DNA of 64,000 nt from Bin16 sp965206315. Lineage in GTDB: Bacteria; Chloroflexota; Dehalococcoidia; Lucifugimonadales; Australimonadaceae. The position numbers were made by a program, and so were the translations under genes. Of the stretch, positions 50,555 to 60,171 are shown one piece after another. The notes under the pieces are model-generated. The model did no database searches. It worked only from the letters and a program-made list of their open reading frames with translations, and was not told where the DNA came from. The stretch spans positions 2,170,001-2,234,000 of the forward strand of contig OZ242210.1 of assembly GCA_965206315.1 (NCBI GenBank), in the 5' to 3' direction. The stretch's first letter is position 1; each line of letters opens with the position of its first letter.

Positions 50555-50642
50555 GCACCTTTCTCTTGCCGCTTCGTTTCAGTATAAGGCAACTAATAGA
50601 GTCATCATGCCGGTGTTGCCGTGCGGCTCCTCCGATCGACGG

Positions 50643-51572
50643 TTACTCGGCGGGCAGGGGGCGGGCCTGGCGGCCGGGGCCGCCGGCGCCTTCGCGCACA
50701 TCCTTGGCCGACGCCTCGTCGACGCCCCGGGGCCAGCGGCGCTTGAGCGGGTCGCTCACTGAGAAGGTGAAGCTGCCCACGCCCTCGACGCCCATCACGA
50801 TGGTGTCGCCGTCCTGCATCGCGCCGAGTCCCTGGTGGTTGGTGCCCATGAAGAGCACGTCGCCGGGGCTGATCTCCTCGATCGCCGCCACGAACTCGAT
50901 CGACTCGGCGATGGAGTGGGCGAGGTCGTCGGTGTTGTAGTTGACGCGCAGCTCGTCGTCGACGCTCAGGGTGACCTGCAGATTCTCCGGGTCCGCGATC
51001 TCGTCCTTGGTGACTATGCAGGGACCGAGAGGGCAGAAGGTGGGGTGCGACTTGTGCTCCGCGACGGGCAGGGTGTTGGGCACCCGTCCGCCGCCGGGCG
51101 CCGGCATCCGCGCCGAGACGTCCACGCCCGCCGTGTAGCCGAAGACGTGGTCCATGGCCTCCGACGCGGGGATGTCCTTGCCGCCCTTGCCGAAGACCAG
51201 CACGAGTTCGGCCTCGTGGTGGAAGATGTTGGCGTCTATGTCGGGGAGGACCACGATGCCGCCCGGGTCCAGGACGGCGTGGAGGCTCTTGGTGAAGCCC
51301 CACATCGGCGAAGGCTCCCGAGCGCCGAACTCGCGGAAGTTGCCGCCCATGCAGAGGATCTTGCCGGGGCGCACCGGCGCCTGCAGCTGCGCGCCGGCGA
51401 CCGGCGTGCCCTCGGCCGCGCGGGCATCGAGTTGGGGCTTCAGGTCGTCGTAGTTGGTGACCAGGTGGACGATCGCGGCCTGGCCGCCGCCGGGGCAGAG
51501 GTCACCGATGTCGATGACCCCCGCATCGGTCAGGATGCCCGGCTGGTTGTCGTTGTACATCACGAACTTCAT
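50643..51572 (-). CDS. Fumarylacetoacetate hydrolase family protein
   Basis: A 309-aa enzyme of the FAH superfamily, which hydrolyse or decarboxylate acylpyruvates from ring-cleavage pathways. KILCMGGNFREF opens the catalytic domain; HHEAELVLVFGK supplies acidic metal ligands; VFGYTAGVDVSAR and LSPGDVLFMGTNHQGLG follow in the usual order. The ATG at 51572 follows AAGGAGGG. It is divergent from the amidohydrolase. Confidence 0.9.
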   Translation of the reverse strand: MKFVMYNDNQPGILTDAGVIDIGDLCPGGGQAAIVHLVTNYDDLKPQLDARAAEGTPVAGAQLQAPVRPGKILCMGGNFREFGAREPSPMWGFTKSLHAVLDPGGIVVLPDIDANIFHHEAELVLVFGKGGKDIPASEAMDHVFGYTAGVDVSARMPAPGGGRVPNTLPVAEHKSHPTFCPLGPCIVTKDEIADPENLQVTLSVDDELRVNYNTDDLAHSIAESIEFVAAIEEISPGDVLFMGTNHQGLGAMQDGDTIVMGVEGVGSFTFSVSDPLKRRWPRGVDEASAKDVREGAGGPGRQARPLPAE

Positions 51573-51740
51573 TGGTCCCTCCTTGTTCCGTTCGGCTGAA
51601 GGATTGTACCTGCTGCCATGGTCGCCAGTTCAACCGCCGGTGTGCGTTAGAGCGCCACTTTCCACCGGAAGTGTCGCAGTACGGTCTCTTCGGGGGTACC
51701 ATTGGCGCACCAACCTCATGGATTCCAGTAGAGGACGACG

Positions 51741-52865
51741 ATGGCCGCCGCGACAACCCTGACCACGATAGACGCCGATACCCACATCGACGAGACCGAG
51801 GACACCTGGGAGTACATGGCCTCCAGCGAGGCGCAGTTCAAGCCCGTCGTCGGCTACCCCAGCAACCCCAGCCCCAACAGGGCGACGCAGCGGTTCTGGG
51901 TCATCGACGGCGACCGCCAGCCGCGGCTGCACCGGGAAGACGCGAAGACGATGACCACCGTCGAGACCCGTGAGCTGCTCGACGTCGGGGCGCGGCTCCG
52001 GGACATGGACGAGCTCAGCGTCCGCACCCAGATCATCTATCCCACGCTCTTCCTCGTTCAGCCCACCACCAGGGCGGAAGGAGACGTGGCCCTCAAACGC
52101 GCGTACAACCGGTGGCTGGGGGACAGGTGCGCCGAGTCCGGGGGCCGGTTGGGATGGCTGTGCCTCCCTCCGCTGATGGACATGGACGAGGCGGTCAGGG
52201 AGGTGCGGTGGGCGAAGGACCACGGGGCGGTGGGCATCTTCAAGAAGGGCAATCGGGAAGCCGACCACAACTTCACGGACGAGTACTTCGACCCGCTGTG
52301 GGAGGTCGCAGACGAGCTGGAGATGGCGGTCTGCATGCACATCGGCAGCGGCATCCCCAACACTCGCGAGAACCGGACGGACGGCGATTTCCGGGGGCCG
52401 CGGGTGCCTTTCGCCTACCTGCCCGAAACGTTCACGTCGCTGGTGCTCAACAAGCTGCCTCACCGGTACCCGAACGTCCGCTGGGGGTTCATCGAAGCCG
52501 CGGCGGGCTGGATACCGCACGAGCTCTACCAGATACGGCGCCGTCTCGATCACCCGGGTTCGCTGGGACCGTCCCCGAAGACGCTCACCTACGCCGACCT
52601 GCCGGACGGCTTCGACACCCTGCACGACACGCTGCGGGAACTGAACATCTTCGTCACCTGCCTCGTGGATGAAGACCTGCCCTACATCCTCAAGTTCGCA
52701 GGCGAGGAGAACATCCTGGTGGGCTCCGACTACACACACGCCGACCAGTCCCAGGAGCGCCACTTCCAGGAAGCGCTCCAGGCGCGCGTCGACGCGGGCG
52801 AGATCTCGCAGCAGGCCGTCGACAAGATCCTCTGTGATAATCCGAAGCGCCTGTACGGCTTGTAG
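51741..52865 (+). CDS. Amidohydrolase (PF04909 type)
   Basis: A 374-aa metal-dependent hydrolase/decarboxylase. TIDADTHIDE starts the barrel; AVCMHIGSG supplies a mid-barrel His; GFIEAAAGWIPHEL and NILVGSDYTHADQ (Asp ligand) are at the expected places. Together with the FAH gene it suggests degradation of a ring-fission or aromatic-derived compound. The ATG at 51741 follows AGAGGACGACG. Confidence 0.87.
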   Translation: MAAATTLTTIDADTHIDETEDTWEYMASSEAQFKPVVGYPSNPSPNRATQRFWVIDGDRQPRLHREDAKTMTTVETRELLDVGARLRDMDELSVRTQIIYPTLFLVQPTTRAEGDVALKRAYNRWLGDRCAESGGRLGWLCLPPLMDMDEAVREVRWAKDHGAVGIFKKGNREADHNFTDEYFDPLWEVADELEMAVCMHIGSGIPNTRENRTDGDFRGPRVPFAYLPETFTSLVLNKLPHRYPNVRWGFIEAAAGWIPHELYQIRRRLDHPGSLGPSPKTLTYADLPDGFDTLHDTLRELNIFVTCLVDEDLPYILKFAGEENILVGSDYTHADQSQERHFQEALQARVDAGEISQQAVDKILCDNPKRLYGL

Positions 52866-52904
52866 GGATTCCGCTGCCGAGCGCCGTGCGCCGAGGAGGG
52901 GATC

Positions 52905-54065
52905 GTGCCTCACGCACTCGATGGAATAAGGGTCATCGACCTCACGACAGGCATCGCCGGCCCCGGCACGGCGGTGTACCTCGCCGATCAGGGCGCCGAG
53001 GTGATCAGGGTGGAACCTCCGCCCGGGGTCGCTTCCGCCGACCCTGCCGCCGACGGCGGCACGGGTTACGTCGTACAGAACCGGAACAAGCAGAGCCTGA
53101 CGCTGGACCTGACCGCCCAGGAGGGCAGGGAGGTCTTCAGGAGGCTCGCCGAGTCCTCCGACATCCTCATCGGCAACATGCGGCTCGCCGCGGCGCAGAA
53201 GCTCGGGGTCGACTACGGAACGGTGCAGGCGATCAACCCCCGGCTCATCTACGCGTCGATCAGCGCCTACGGCAGCAAGGGGCCGTACGCGGGCAAGGCC
53301 GGCTACGACCGGCTCACGCAGGGATTCTCAGGCGCGCAGTACCGGCGCTGGGAGAACGGCGTGCCGGTGAGCACGGGCGTGTTCCTCTCGGACCCGTCGA
53401 TACCGATGCTGCTGGGCTACGCCATCACGCTGGCGCTCCTCCAGCGTGAGAAGACCGGACGCGGGCAGCTGATCGAGACCTCGCTGCTGCACGCCGCGAT
53501 AGCCATGCAGATGACCAACCTGGTCAGGTTCGAGAACGCGGAGACGCCCGTTCGCGAACTGGAGATGCCCGCCTACGGCATCTACCGGTGCGCCGACGAC
53601 GTCTACCTCAACGTGACCGCGCTCCGGCCGGCCCAGTTCTACCGGCTGTGCATGGTGCTCGACCTGCCGCACATCGCCGAAGACCCCCGCGCGCAGTTGC
53701 CCAACAACGGCACCAGGGACTTCCGCGAGGAGATATACCCGGTTATCGAGGCGGTCTTCGAGACCAGGCCCTCGAAGGAATGGCTGAAGCTGCTCGACGA
53801 GGCGGACGTTCCGGTTGCTCCGGTGCTCGAGCGCGACGAGGTCTTCTACGAGCCCCAGATGGTTGAGAACGATATGTTCGTCCGGGTCAACCATCCCGAG
53901 AAGGGGCCGGTGCTCTCGTTCGCGCCTCCGTTCACCATGTCCGGGGTCGATCCCGTGGACCACCGGCCGCCGCCCCTGTTGGGGGAGCATACCGACCGGG
54001 TGCTGGGCAGCCTGGGATACTCACCCGAAGAGGTCGCCGGGCTGCGCGCCCGGGGTGTGGTCTAG
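52905..54065 (+). CDS. CaiB/BaiF family (class III) CoA-transferase
   Basis: A 386-aa protein that moves CoA between acids. GIRVIDLTTGIAGPGTAVYLADQGAEVIRVEPP is the family N-terminus; NRNKQSLTLDL and AKAGYDRLTQGFSG (candidate catalytic Asp) follow; LLGEHTDRVLGSLGYSPEEVAGL ends it. It starts with GTG 52905 after GAGGAGGGG and precedes a crotonase gene, so it may activate the acid that the crotonase then processes. Confidence 0.92.
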   Translation: MPHALDGIRVIDLTTGIAGPGTAVYLADQGAEVIRVEPPPGVASADPAADGGTGYVVQNRNKQSLTLDLTAQEGREVFRRLAESSDILIGNMRLAAAQKLGVDYGTVQAINPRLIYASISAYGSKGPYAGKAGYDRLTQGFSGAQYRRWENGVPVSTGVFLSDPSIPMLLGYAITLALLQREKTGRGQLIETSLLHAAIAMQMTNLVRFENAETPVRELEMPAYGIYRCADDVYLNVTALRPAQFYRLCMVLDLPHIAEDPRAQLPNNGTRDFREEIYPVIEAVFETRPSKEWLKLLDEADVPVAPVLERDEVFYEPQMVENDMFVRVNHPEKGPVLSFAPPFTMSGVDPVDHRPPPLLGEHTDRVLGSLGYSPEEVAGLRARGVV

Positions 54066-54109
54066 TCTCCACACGGCGTTCGCCGACCACGATGAAGGCA
54101 GGTGCCTCG

Positions 54110-54883
54110 ATGGCAGAAGTCCACTACGAAAAGCAGGGGTACGTGGCGCTCCTCACCATGGAGGGGGACAACGACCTCAACCTGGGGATGACCTCGGAGT
54201 TGCTGTACGACCGCCTCGCCGACTACGCGGCGGACGACGAGCTCCGTTGCGCGATCATCACGGGCGCGGGCAAACGGGCCTTCTCCGCAGGGGCAGACCT
54301 GAAGAACGCCGCCCGGTCCGGCCGCGTCGGCGGGCCGACCTCCGTCTGGGACCCGAGTCCTTTGACCATCATCAACGGCCTCGAGCTGCGCAAGCCCATC
54401 ATCGCCGCGGTCAACGGCTATGCGATCGGAGCCGGCTGCATGCTGGCGCTCGCCTGCGACATACGCATCGCCTCCGAGAACGCGGAGTTCGGCATCCCGG
54501 AGATCAAGTACGGCTTTCCTCCCGGCATGGGCGCTGCTCAGCGCCTCCCCGGCCTCATCCCGCTGGGCGCCGCGTTGGAGATGCTCCTCACCGGCGACCG
54601 GGTCAAGGCCGACCAGGCCCTGCAGTGGGGCCTAGTCAACCGCGTCGTGCCGCAGGACGAGCTGCTGGACGCCGCGTTCGACCTCGCCAACCGCATCGCG
54701 GCCAGTCCTCCGCTCGCCGTGAAGGCGGTCAAGGAGATCGTCTACAGGTCGCGGGAGATGTCGTTCAGAGACGCCGTCCGGATGTCGGAGCTGCTCGGGC
54801 ACATCGGGCGCGGCACCGAAGACGCCCAGGAAGGCCTGCGCGCGTTCTCGGAGAAACGGAAGCCGGACTTCAAGGGACGCTGA
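54110..54883 (+). CDS. Enoyl-CoA hydratase/isomerase family protein
   Basis: A 257-aa crotonase-fold enzyme. The oxyanion-hole segments are FSAGADLKN and GYAIGAGCMLALACDIRIAS; the region FGIPEIKYGFPPGMG matches that of hydratases, but the usual second catalytic Glu cannot be confirmed by eye. The ATG at 54110 (AAGGCAGGTG upstream) is preferred to 54092. Convergent with the double CoA-transferase gene, 22 bp between ends. Confidence 0.9.
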   Translation: MAEVHYEKQGYVALLTMEGDNDLNLGMTSELLYDRLADYAADDELRCAIITGAGKRAFSAGADLKNAARSGRVGGPTSVWDPSPLTIINGLELRKPIIAAVNGYAIGAGCMLALACDIRIASENAEFGIPEIKYGFPPGMGAAQRLPGLIPLGAALEMLLTGDRVKADQALQWGLVNRVVPQDELLDAAFDLANRIAASPPLAVKAVKEIVYRSREMSFRDAVRMSELLGHIGRGTEDAQEGLRAFSEKRKPDFKGR

Positions 54884-54905
54884 GGATGCATCCGCCTCCG
54901 GCAGA

Positions 54906-57278
54906 TCAGGCTATGGCCTCGGCCTCTTCGAGCCGTCGCCGCTCCTCCGGGGAGAGCTCGAGCAGCGTGTCGAACACGTAGTCGTTCGCTCCCCCGAATA
55001 CCGGGCGACCGTCCATCTGCTGCCGCCCCGGAGTCTCCGGAAGGTGGACCGAGAGGCCGGTGACGTCCATGGGGCCTGATTCGGGGTCGTCAACCGGGAC
55101 GACGAAGCCGCGCTCACGGAGGTGGACGTCGTAGTACACGTCCTCGCCGGTCTGCACCACGGCGGCGGGCACGCCTGCTTTCTGCAGCATGTGCATGACC
55201 TGCCGGGGCGTGAGGTCGCTGGTCCACGCGGTGATGATCTCGTCCAGCGCATCGGCGTTGCCAGCCCTGTCGGCCAGGGTCGCGAAGCGCGCGTCGTAGG
55301 CAAGGTGGGCGCGGCCCATGGCGCGGCAGAGGGCTTCCCACTGCTCACCGGTCACGCACGTGATGGCGCAATAGGCGTCGCGTCCCCGGCAGGCGTACAC
55401 GTCGTAGGGCGCCGCGTCGAGCTTCCGGTTGCCGGAGGGCTGCCAGTCGCGGCCGTTGACGGAGGAATCGAGCAGCCCCACGCCCAGCGCGGCGACGAGC
55501 GCCTCCAGCTGGGCGATCTCGATCTCCTGTCCGGCCCCGATCGCATCCCGGGCGTGGAGCGCGGCTGTCACCGCCAGGGCGCCCTGCGCGCCTCCGAGGA
55601 AGTCGGGGATGGCTGCCCGCCCGCGTCGTTCCACCGGCGTGTCGGGCAGACCCCAGATGTAGAACAGGCCCGAGTCCGCCATCAGCTGCGCTCCGTGGGA
55701 AGCGTTCAGCCGTCCCGGCCCGGTGCTGCCGTAGCCCGGCATGCTCAGGACGATGATGTCCGGGTTGACCTTGCGGAGCTCCTCGTAGCCGAGGTTGAAC
55801 CGCTCCAGCGTCCCCGGACGGTAGTTGTTCACGAGGACGTCGCTCTGCTCGGCCAGACGCTTGACGAGTCCCTGCCCCTCCGGGTGGTGCAGGTCGATCG
55901 TGATGCTCATCTTGTTGCGGTTGAGCTCCGTGTATATCCCGGCGCGTCCCTCCCGCTGGGTGTCGAACTTGCCGGACTCGATCTTGATGACCTCGGCGCC
56001 GTAGTCGGCGAGCAGTCGCGTGCAGAAGGGGCCTGCCCATGCCCGGGTCAGGTCGATGACCCGGATGCCCTTCAGGGGAGGGCCTTCCTGGCGCCCGCTT
56101 CCCGCGCCCGGCCGGCGGCCGTCGGCCTCTGCCGCCTGCAACACCTCGTCAGTGTGCTCGCCGAGGAGCGGGGCGGAGCGGAAGTACCGCGGAGGCGTGG
56201 CGCTCATCGTCCATGGGAAGCCGGGCATGTTCACTTCGCCCAACTCTGCGTGGACCACGTCCTTGAACCAGTTGCGTCCCAGGAGGATCGGGCTGCGCCG
56301 CACGTCGGAGAACGTGTTGACCGGCGCGACGGGCAGTCCCCGCTCCCGCCCTCCGCGCACGAACTCCTCGGTGGTCATCGAGGCAGTGAACCCCTTGATG
56401 ATCTCTTCGGCTACCTCGGCGCTCTCGCTGCGGGCCTCGGTGCTGAGCCAGTAGGGGTCCTTCAGCACAGGGTGGTCGATCCATTCGACGAGCTTCTGCC
56501 ACAGTTGCGCGAAGTGGATGTTCATCTGGGCGTACCCGTCCGAGCACGGGTAGCAGTTGACGCCCGCGGCGTTGGTGTGGGACCCCATCCGGCGCATGAT
56601 CTGGGTAGCGGCTGAGAAGCGCCCGATGGGAAAGGAGGATGCCGATGCGGTCATCGCCTCGTGTACCGACACGTCCACGTGCTGACCCCGTCCCGATCCC
56701 CGGCGGGTGTAGAGGGCCAGGAGCGTGCCCAGCGCTGCGTGCGTGCCGCCGATGTGCGTGCTCGGGTCGCCCGGCGCCGCGCAGGGATGGTCCCCTTCGT
56801 CGCCGACGTTCCACATCCAGTCGGACATCGCTTGAGCGATCAGGTCGCTCCCCTGCATCCCGGCATACGGTCCCGCCTGGCCGAAGGGGGTAACCGAAGT
56901 GACGACGATCGCCGGGTTCACCTCTTGCAACTGCGTGTAGCCCAAGCCCAACCCCTCGAGATAGCCGGGTGGGGAGTCCTCGACCAGCGCGTCCGCGCCG
57001 GATGCGAGCCGGAGCAGTCTCGTGCGGTCGCCCTCGTCCTCGAGGTCGAGAACGACGCTCCGCTTGTTGGAGTTGAGGTGGAGGAAGGCGAGACTCCGGT
57101 CCGGCCCGGGGCGGTCCTGTGCGAAGGGCGACGCTCTCCGCGCCGCTCCGCCGCCGGGAGGCTCGATGCGGACCACGTCCGCGCCGAGGTCCGCGAGAAG
57201 CCGGGTCGCGTACTGTCCCGGACCCTGCGTCAGGTCGAGGACCCGAAAGGCTCCCAGGGCTGTCTGCTCCAGCGCCAT
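54906..57278 (-). CDS. Double-domain CaiB/BaiF CoA-transferase
   Basis: A 790-aa protein that is two full class III CoA-transferase domains in tandem. Domain 1 (about 8-390) begins AFRVLDLTQGPGQYATRLLADLGADVVRIEPP; domain 2 (about 408-790) begins GIRVIDLTRAWAGPFCTRLLADYGAEVIKIES. Each contains the NSNK/NRNK dimer motif and ends with LLGEHTDEV-type or equivalent segments. Single-domain members form interlocked dimers, so a fused pair could be a built-in heterodimer with one active and one structural half. The ATG at 57278 follows AGGAGTTGGCGT. Confidence 0.92.
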   Translation of the reverse strand: MALEQTALGAFRVLDLTQGPGQYATRLLADLGADVVRIEPPGGGAARRASPFAQDRPGPDRSLAFLHLNSNKRSVVLDLEDEGDRTRLLRLASGADALVEDSPPGYLEGLGLGYTQLQEVNPAIVVTSVTPFGQAGPYAGMQGSDLIAQAMSDWMWNVGDEGDHPCAAPGDPSTHIGGTHAALGTLLALYTRRGSGRGQHVDVSVHEAMTASASSFPIGRFSAATQIMRRMGSHTNAAGVNCYPCSDGYAQMNIHFAQLWQKLVEWIDHPVLKDPYWLSTEARSESAEVAEEIIKGFTASMTTEEFVRGGRERGLPVAPVNTFSDVRRSPILLGRNWFKDVVHAELGEVNMPGFPWTMSATPPRYFRSAPLLGEHTDEVLQAAEADGRRPGAGSGRQEGPPLKGIRVIDLTRAWAGPFCTRLLADYGAEVIKIESGKFDTQREGRAGIYTELNRNKMSITIDLHHPEGQGLVKRLAEQSDVLVNNYRPGTLERFNLGYEELRKVNPDIIVLSMPGYGSTGPGRLNASHGAQLMADSGLFYIWGLPDTPVERRGRAAIPDFLGGAQGALAVTAALHARDAIGAGQEIEIAQLEALVAALGVGLLDSSVNGRDWQPSGNRKLDAAPYDVYACRGRDAYCAITCVTGEQWEALCRAMGRAHLAYDARFATLADRAGNADALDEIITAWTSDLTPRQVMHMLQKAGVPAAVVQTGEDVYYDVHLRERGFVVPVDDPESGPMDVTGLSVHLPETPGRQQMDGRPVFGGANDYVFDTLLELSPEERRRLEEAEAIA

Positions 57279-57348
57279 ACGCCAACTCCTGTCCCGTCCC
57301 TGTTCGGCTAGGACACCCTGCACTCGCCGCTCGCCTGCCCGCCGGTGG

Positions 57349-57777
57349 TCAGCCCGTGAGTTGGAACTTCGGCAGGGTGAACTCCGGCGTAACGTCGTCC
57401 CAGACCACCTCGACTCGCGCTCCGATCTCGATACTGTCGTGGTCGCAGTTGACGATGTTCGTGTTCATCCGCCATCCCTCGTCCAGTTCCACAATGGCCA
57501 GCACGTAGGGGACGTCGTCAGCGAACCCCAGGTGCGCCGGCTGGTAGGAGATGGTGTAGGAGTAGACCGAGCCCTTGCCGGTGGACTCCACCCACTCCAG
57601 GGTACCGACGCCGAAGCACTGCGGGCCCGGACAGACGTCGCGAGGATAGAACACCCGCATGCCGCACAACCGGCAGCGTTGGTATAGCAGCCGGTGCTCC
57701 TTCGCGGCGTCCCAGAAGGGTTGGCTCACGGCGCTGGGGGTGGGCAGCGGCTTGTTGTATGCGGGTCCACTCGTCAT
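57349..57777 (-). CDS. DUF35 zinc-ribbon/OB-fold protein, thiolase or hydratase partner
   Basis: A 142-aa protein with a rubredoxin-like zinc knuckle (Cys35, 38, 49, 54: CRLCG...CPGPQC) followed by an OB-fold (GKGSVYSYTISYQPAH; YVLAIVELDEG). Such proteins bind thiolase-like enzymes and are needed for their activity or acyl-CoA presentation. It lies 18 bp after the thiolase gene on the same strand, the usual pairing. Confidence 0.9.
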   Translation of the reverse strand: MTSGPAYNKPLPTPSAVSQPFWDAAKEHRLLYQRCRLCGMRVFYPRDVCPGPQCFGVGTLEWVESTGKGSVYSYTISYQPAHLGFADDVPYVLAIVELDEGWRMNTNIVNCDHDSIEIGARVEVVWDDVTPEFTLPKFQLTG

Positions 57778-57795
57778 CGCGTGTTCCTGGCCCGG

Positions 57796-58989
57796 CTACA
57801 GCGTTGCCTCGCTGCCGAGCAGCATGGCGGACTGCTGGGAGAACGCACCCCCGGAACCGGTGACGTAGACAAGGTCGGTCGGCCCCGGCACCTGGTGCTC
57901 GCCGCCGTCCCGCCGGATCTGCCGGACGGACTCCGTGACCTGGGCGCAGCCTCCCGCCGTCGAAGCCTGCCCGTAGGACAGCTGACCGCCGTGCGTGTTC
58001 ATGGGCTTGTCGCCCTCGAACGTCAGATCGTGCGCCTGTATCCAGTCGGCGGCTTCACCCTTCTCGCAGAAACCGGACTCCTCCAACTCGCACATCACGG
58101 TGATCGTGAACGAGTCGTATATCTCCATCACCTGCACGTCGGACGGCCCGTAGCCTGCCATGGAGAACGCCTTCTGCGCTCCGCGTCCCACGGGGCTGAC
58201 CGTTATCTCTCCGACGTGCGTCAGGTTGCCCCGCAGTATCCCCAGGCCGCCGCCGAGGATGTACGCCGGCTTGTGCGGCAGGCTCTGCGCGATCTCCGCG
58301 CTCGTGACGACGAAGGCGCATCCCCCCGCGCAGGGCATGACGCACTCCAGCAGGTGCAGCGGGTCTGCCACGATGCGGGAGTTCACGACGTCGTCCACCG
58401 TGATGGGAGTGTCGTGGAATATCGCCATGGGGTTGTGGTTGGCGTTGTAGCGGAAATCGACGCATACCTTTGCGCGCTTCTCCACGGTGGCCCCGTACAG
58501 CGCCTCGTACCGCTTGGCGATCATGGCGTACCAGCCGTTCGCCGCGACCGTCGGGCCGAACGGCGCCTGGAACTCCGTGGTGGCGGTCTCGGTCCGCCCG
58601 CCGGTCGGAGGCCTGCGGCGCACCGCTGGGTCCAGGGCGGCGCCCATGCCGCACAGCACGTATTTGGCCAGCCCTGCCTTGATGTAGGCGGCAGCCTGCA
58701 GCGCCATCGCAACCCCTGCCGCGCCCTGGGCATCGCAGCCCGTCGCCCAGGTGGGGTAGATGCCCATGTACTCGGCCATCCGGGCCGCGTAGCCCCCGCC
58801 GCTCCCGACGGCCAACTCCGGGTCGACGATCATCCCGTCGATGTCAGCCTTGGTGAGACCGGCATCCTGGATAGCCAGGTACGCGGCTTCGGCCAGCAGG
58901 CTCATCGCGTCCCTGCCGGGACGGGTGCGCTCCGGCTTCAGCTCTCCTATCCCGACTATCGCGGCGGCGCCACGCAGACTGTCGTCCAT
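57796..58989 (-). CDS. Thiolase-family protein (SCP-x/SCP2-like)
   Basis: A 397-aa thiolase-like protein. AAIVGIGELKPER at the start, TGCDAQGAAGVAMALQAAAYIKAG around the nucleophile-region, VQVMEIYDSFTITVMCELEESGFC in the middle and NTHGGQLSYGQASTAGG near the C-terminus (HGG motif) mark the SCP-x type. Such proteins pair with DUF35 partners in aldol or thiolytic cleavage of branched or steroid side-chain CoA esters. The start is ATG 58989. Confidence 0.9.
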   Translation of the reverse strand: MDDSLRGAAAIVGIGELKPERTRPGRDAMSLLAEAAYLAIQDAGLTKADIDGMIVDPELAVGSGGGYAARMAEYMGIYPTWATGCDAQGAAGVAMALQAAAYIKAGLAKYVLCGMGAALDPAVRRRPPTGGRTETATTEFQAPFGPTVAANGWYAMIAKRYEALYGATVEKRAKVCVDFRYNANHNPMAIFHDTPITVDDVVNSRIVADPLHLLECVMPCAGGCAFVVTSAEIAQSLPHKPAYILGGGLGILRGNLTHVGEITVSPVGRGAQKAFSMAGYGPSDVQVMEIYDSFTITVMCELEESGFCEKGEAADWIQAHDLTFEGDKPMNTHGGQLSYGQASTAGGCAQVTESVRQIRRDGGEHQVPGPTDLVYVTGSGGAFSQQSAMLLGSEATL

Positions 58990-59103
58990 CGGACTCGCCT
59001 CGCCTGGGGAAGATGGCGGCAATCTATAGAGCGGGTAGGGGGGTGTCAAACGCAGGATTCACGAGCAGACAGAGCGGGGTGGGGGTTGTGTGCCGGGAAG
59101 CCG

Positions 59104-59607
59104 TCACTCTGCCGAGATCGACAACCCTTCGATGAACTCCAGGCCCGGCAGCTTCTCCAGCTCTTGAGGCGCCATCTTCAGCTTGCCGGACCGGCTGCCC
59201 GCTCCAAGGATGATGTAGTCCATCTCCAGCAGGCGCACGTCGGCGTAGACCGGCAACCCCTCCGGCAGAGCCAGCGCCGTAACCCCGCCGATCATCATCC
59301 CCGTCACTTCGCGGGTCTGCTCCGCCGAGGCGAACGACGCTCGCGACACCCCCATCAGCCCGCGCACCCGCTTGTTCACGTCCAGCCGGTCGCACGCCCG
59401 CACGATCCCCGCGCAATACGCTGCCGGTCCCCGCTTGCTGGCCACGACGATGGTGTTGGCGGAGTGGGGCAGGTCGTACCCGTACCGTTCGCAGAAGTCC
59501 GCGGTGTCGGCGTACTGCGGATCGATCGTGATCCACTCCCAGCCTGCGATGTCCAATCCGTCCAGCGCCGCCCGCACGCGCCCTTCGATCTCTTCAGGTG
59601 TACTCAC
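59104..59607 (-). CDS. YbaK/ProX-type aminoacyl-tRNA deacylase family protein
   Basis: A 167-aa protein of the trans-editing deacylase fold, which clears mischarged tRNA. NTIVVASKRGP carries the conserved Lys; TREVTGMMIGGVTALALP and GAGSRSGKLKMAPQEL are the two signature loops. The tRNA specificity is unknown. Confidence 0.88.
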   Translation of the reverse strand: MSTPEEIEGRVRAALDGLDIAGWEWITIDPQYADTADFCERYGYDLPHSANTIVVASKRGPAAYCAGIVRACDRLDVNKRVRGLMGVSRASFASAEQTREVTGMMIGGVTALALPEGLPVYADVRLLEMDYIILGAGSRSGKLKMAPQELEKLPGLEFIEGLSISAE

Positions 59608-59768
59608 GGTGTCGTCTCTCGTGGCGATTCGGGGGCCTTCCGAGGCATAGCGACCTCATCTCTCGTCGTTTGCGACAGGGTCCAGCGTAGCACATGCACA
59701 TCTCGACACTGGCAGCGGACCAACCTAGTCTGATAGCTAGTCATAGCGGGCATAGCGGTTGGGGGACT

Positions 59769-60029
59769 ATGAGCAAGAGATGGCCTGTACAGGATGCCAA
59801 GGCGCGGTTCAGCGAGCTTCTCGAAACCGCCCGTGCCGAGGGGCCTCAGATCGTGACCAAACGGGGCGTGGAAACCGCCGTGCTCCTCCCGATCGAGCGA
59901 TGGCGGAGGCTGGAGCAGATGACCAAGCCGGACTTGAAAGAACTGCTCCTGACCTCAGATGCGCGGACCGAGAACCTCACTCCGCCACGGCGGCGGCCTC
60001 GCCACCGAACGCCTCCGTTCGTGGAGTAG
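59769..60029 (+). CDS. Phd/YefM-family antitoxin
   Basis: An 86-aa protein with WPVQDAKARFSELLETARAEGPQIVTKRGVETAVLLP, the Phd/YefM N-terminal dimerisation and DNA-binding domain. The C-terminus is Arg/Pro-rich. The start at ATG 59769 follows TTGGGGGA. Its partner VapC gene directly downstream is broken, so the antitoxin is probably a leftover. Confidence 0.9.
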   Translation: MSKRWPVQDAKARFSELLETARAEGPQIVTKRGVETAVLLPIERWRRLEQMTKPDLKELLLTSDARTENLTPPRRRPRHRTPPFVE

Positions 60030-60033
60030 GTCG

Positions 60034-60135
60034 ATGTACCTCCTCGACACGAACGTCGTCTCAGAGTTGGGTCGCCCCGTCCCCATGGCGCTGTCCTGGA
60101 CTGGATCGCAGGCGTACCGCCCGGTTGCCTGCTAG
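60034..60135 (+). pseudogene. Truncated and frameshifted VapC-type PIN toxin
   Basis: MYLLDTNVVSELGRP is a typical VapC start with the first catalytic Asp. After about 14 codons the homologous sequence (PHGAVLDWIAGVP) continues in another frame, and then stops resembling VapC after about 33 codons in total. The toxin is therefore frameshifted and 3'-truncated, ending just before the hopanoid operon. Confidence 0.8.
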
Positions 60136-60171
60136 ACTGCCTGCAACCGGACCGCAGGGAGCGCAATCGCA

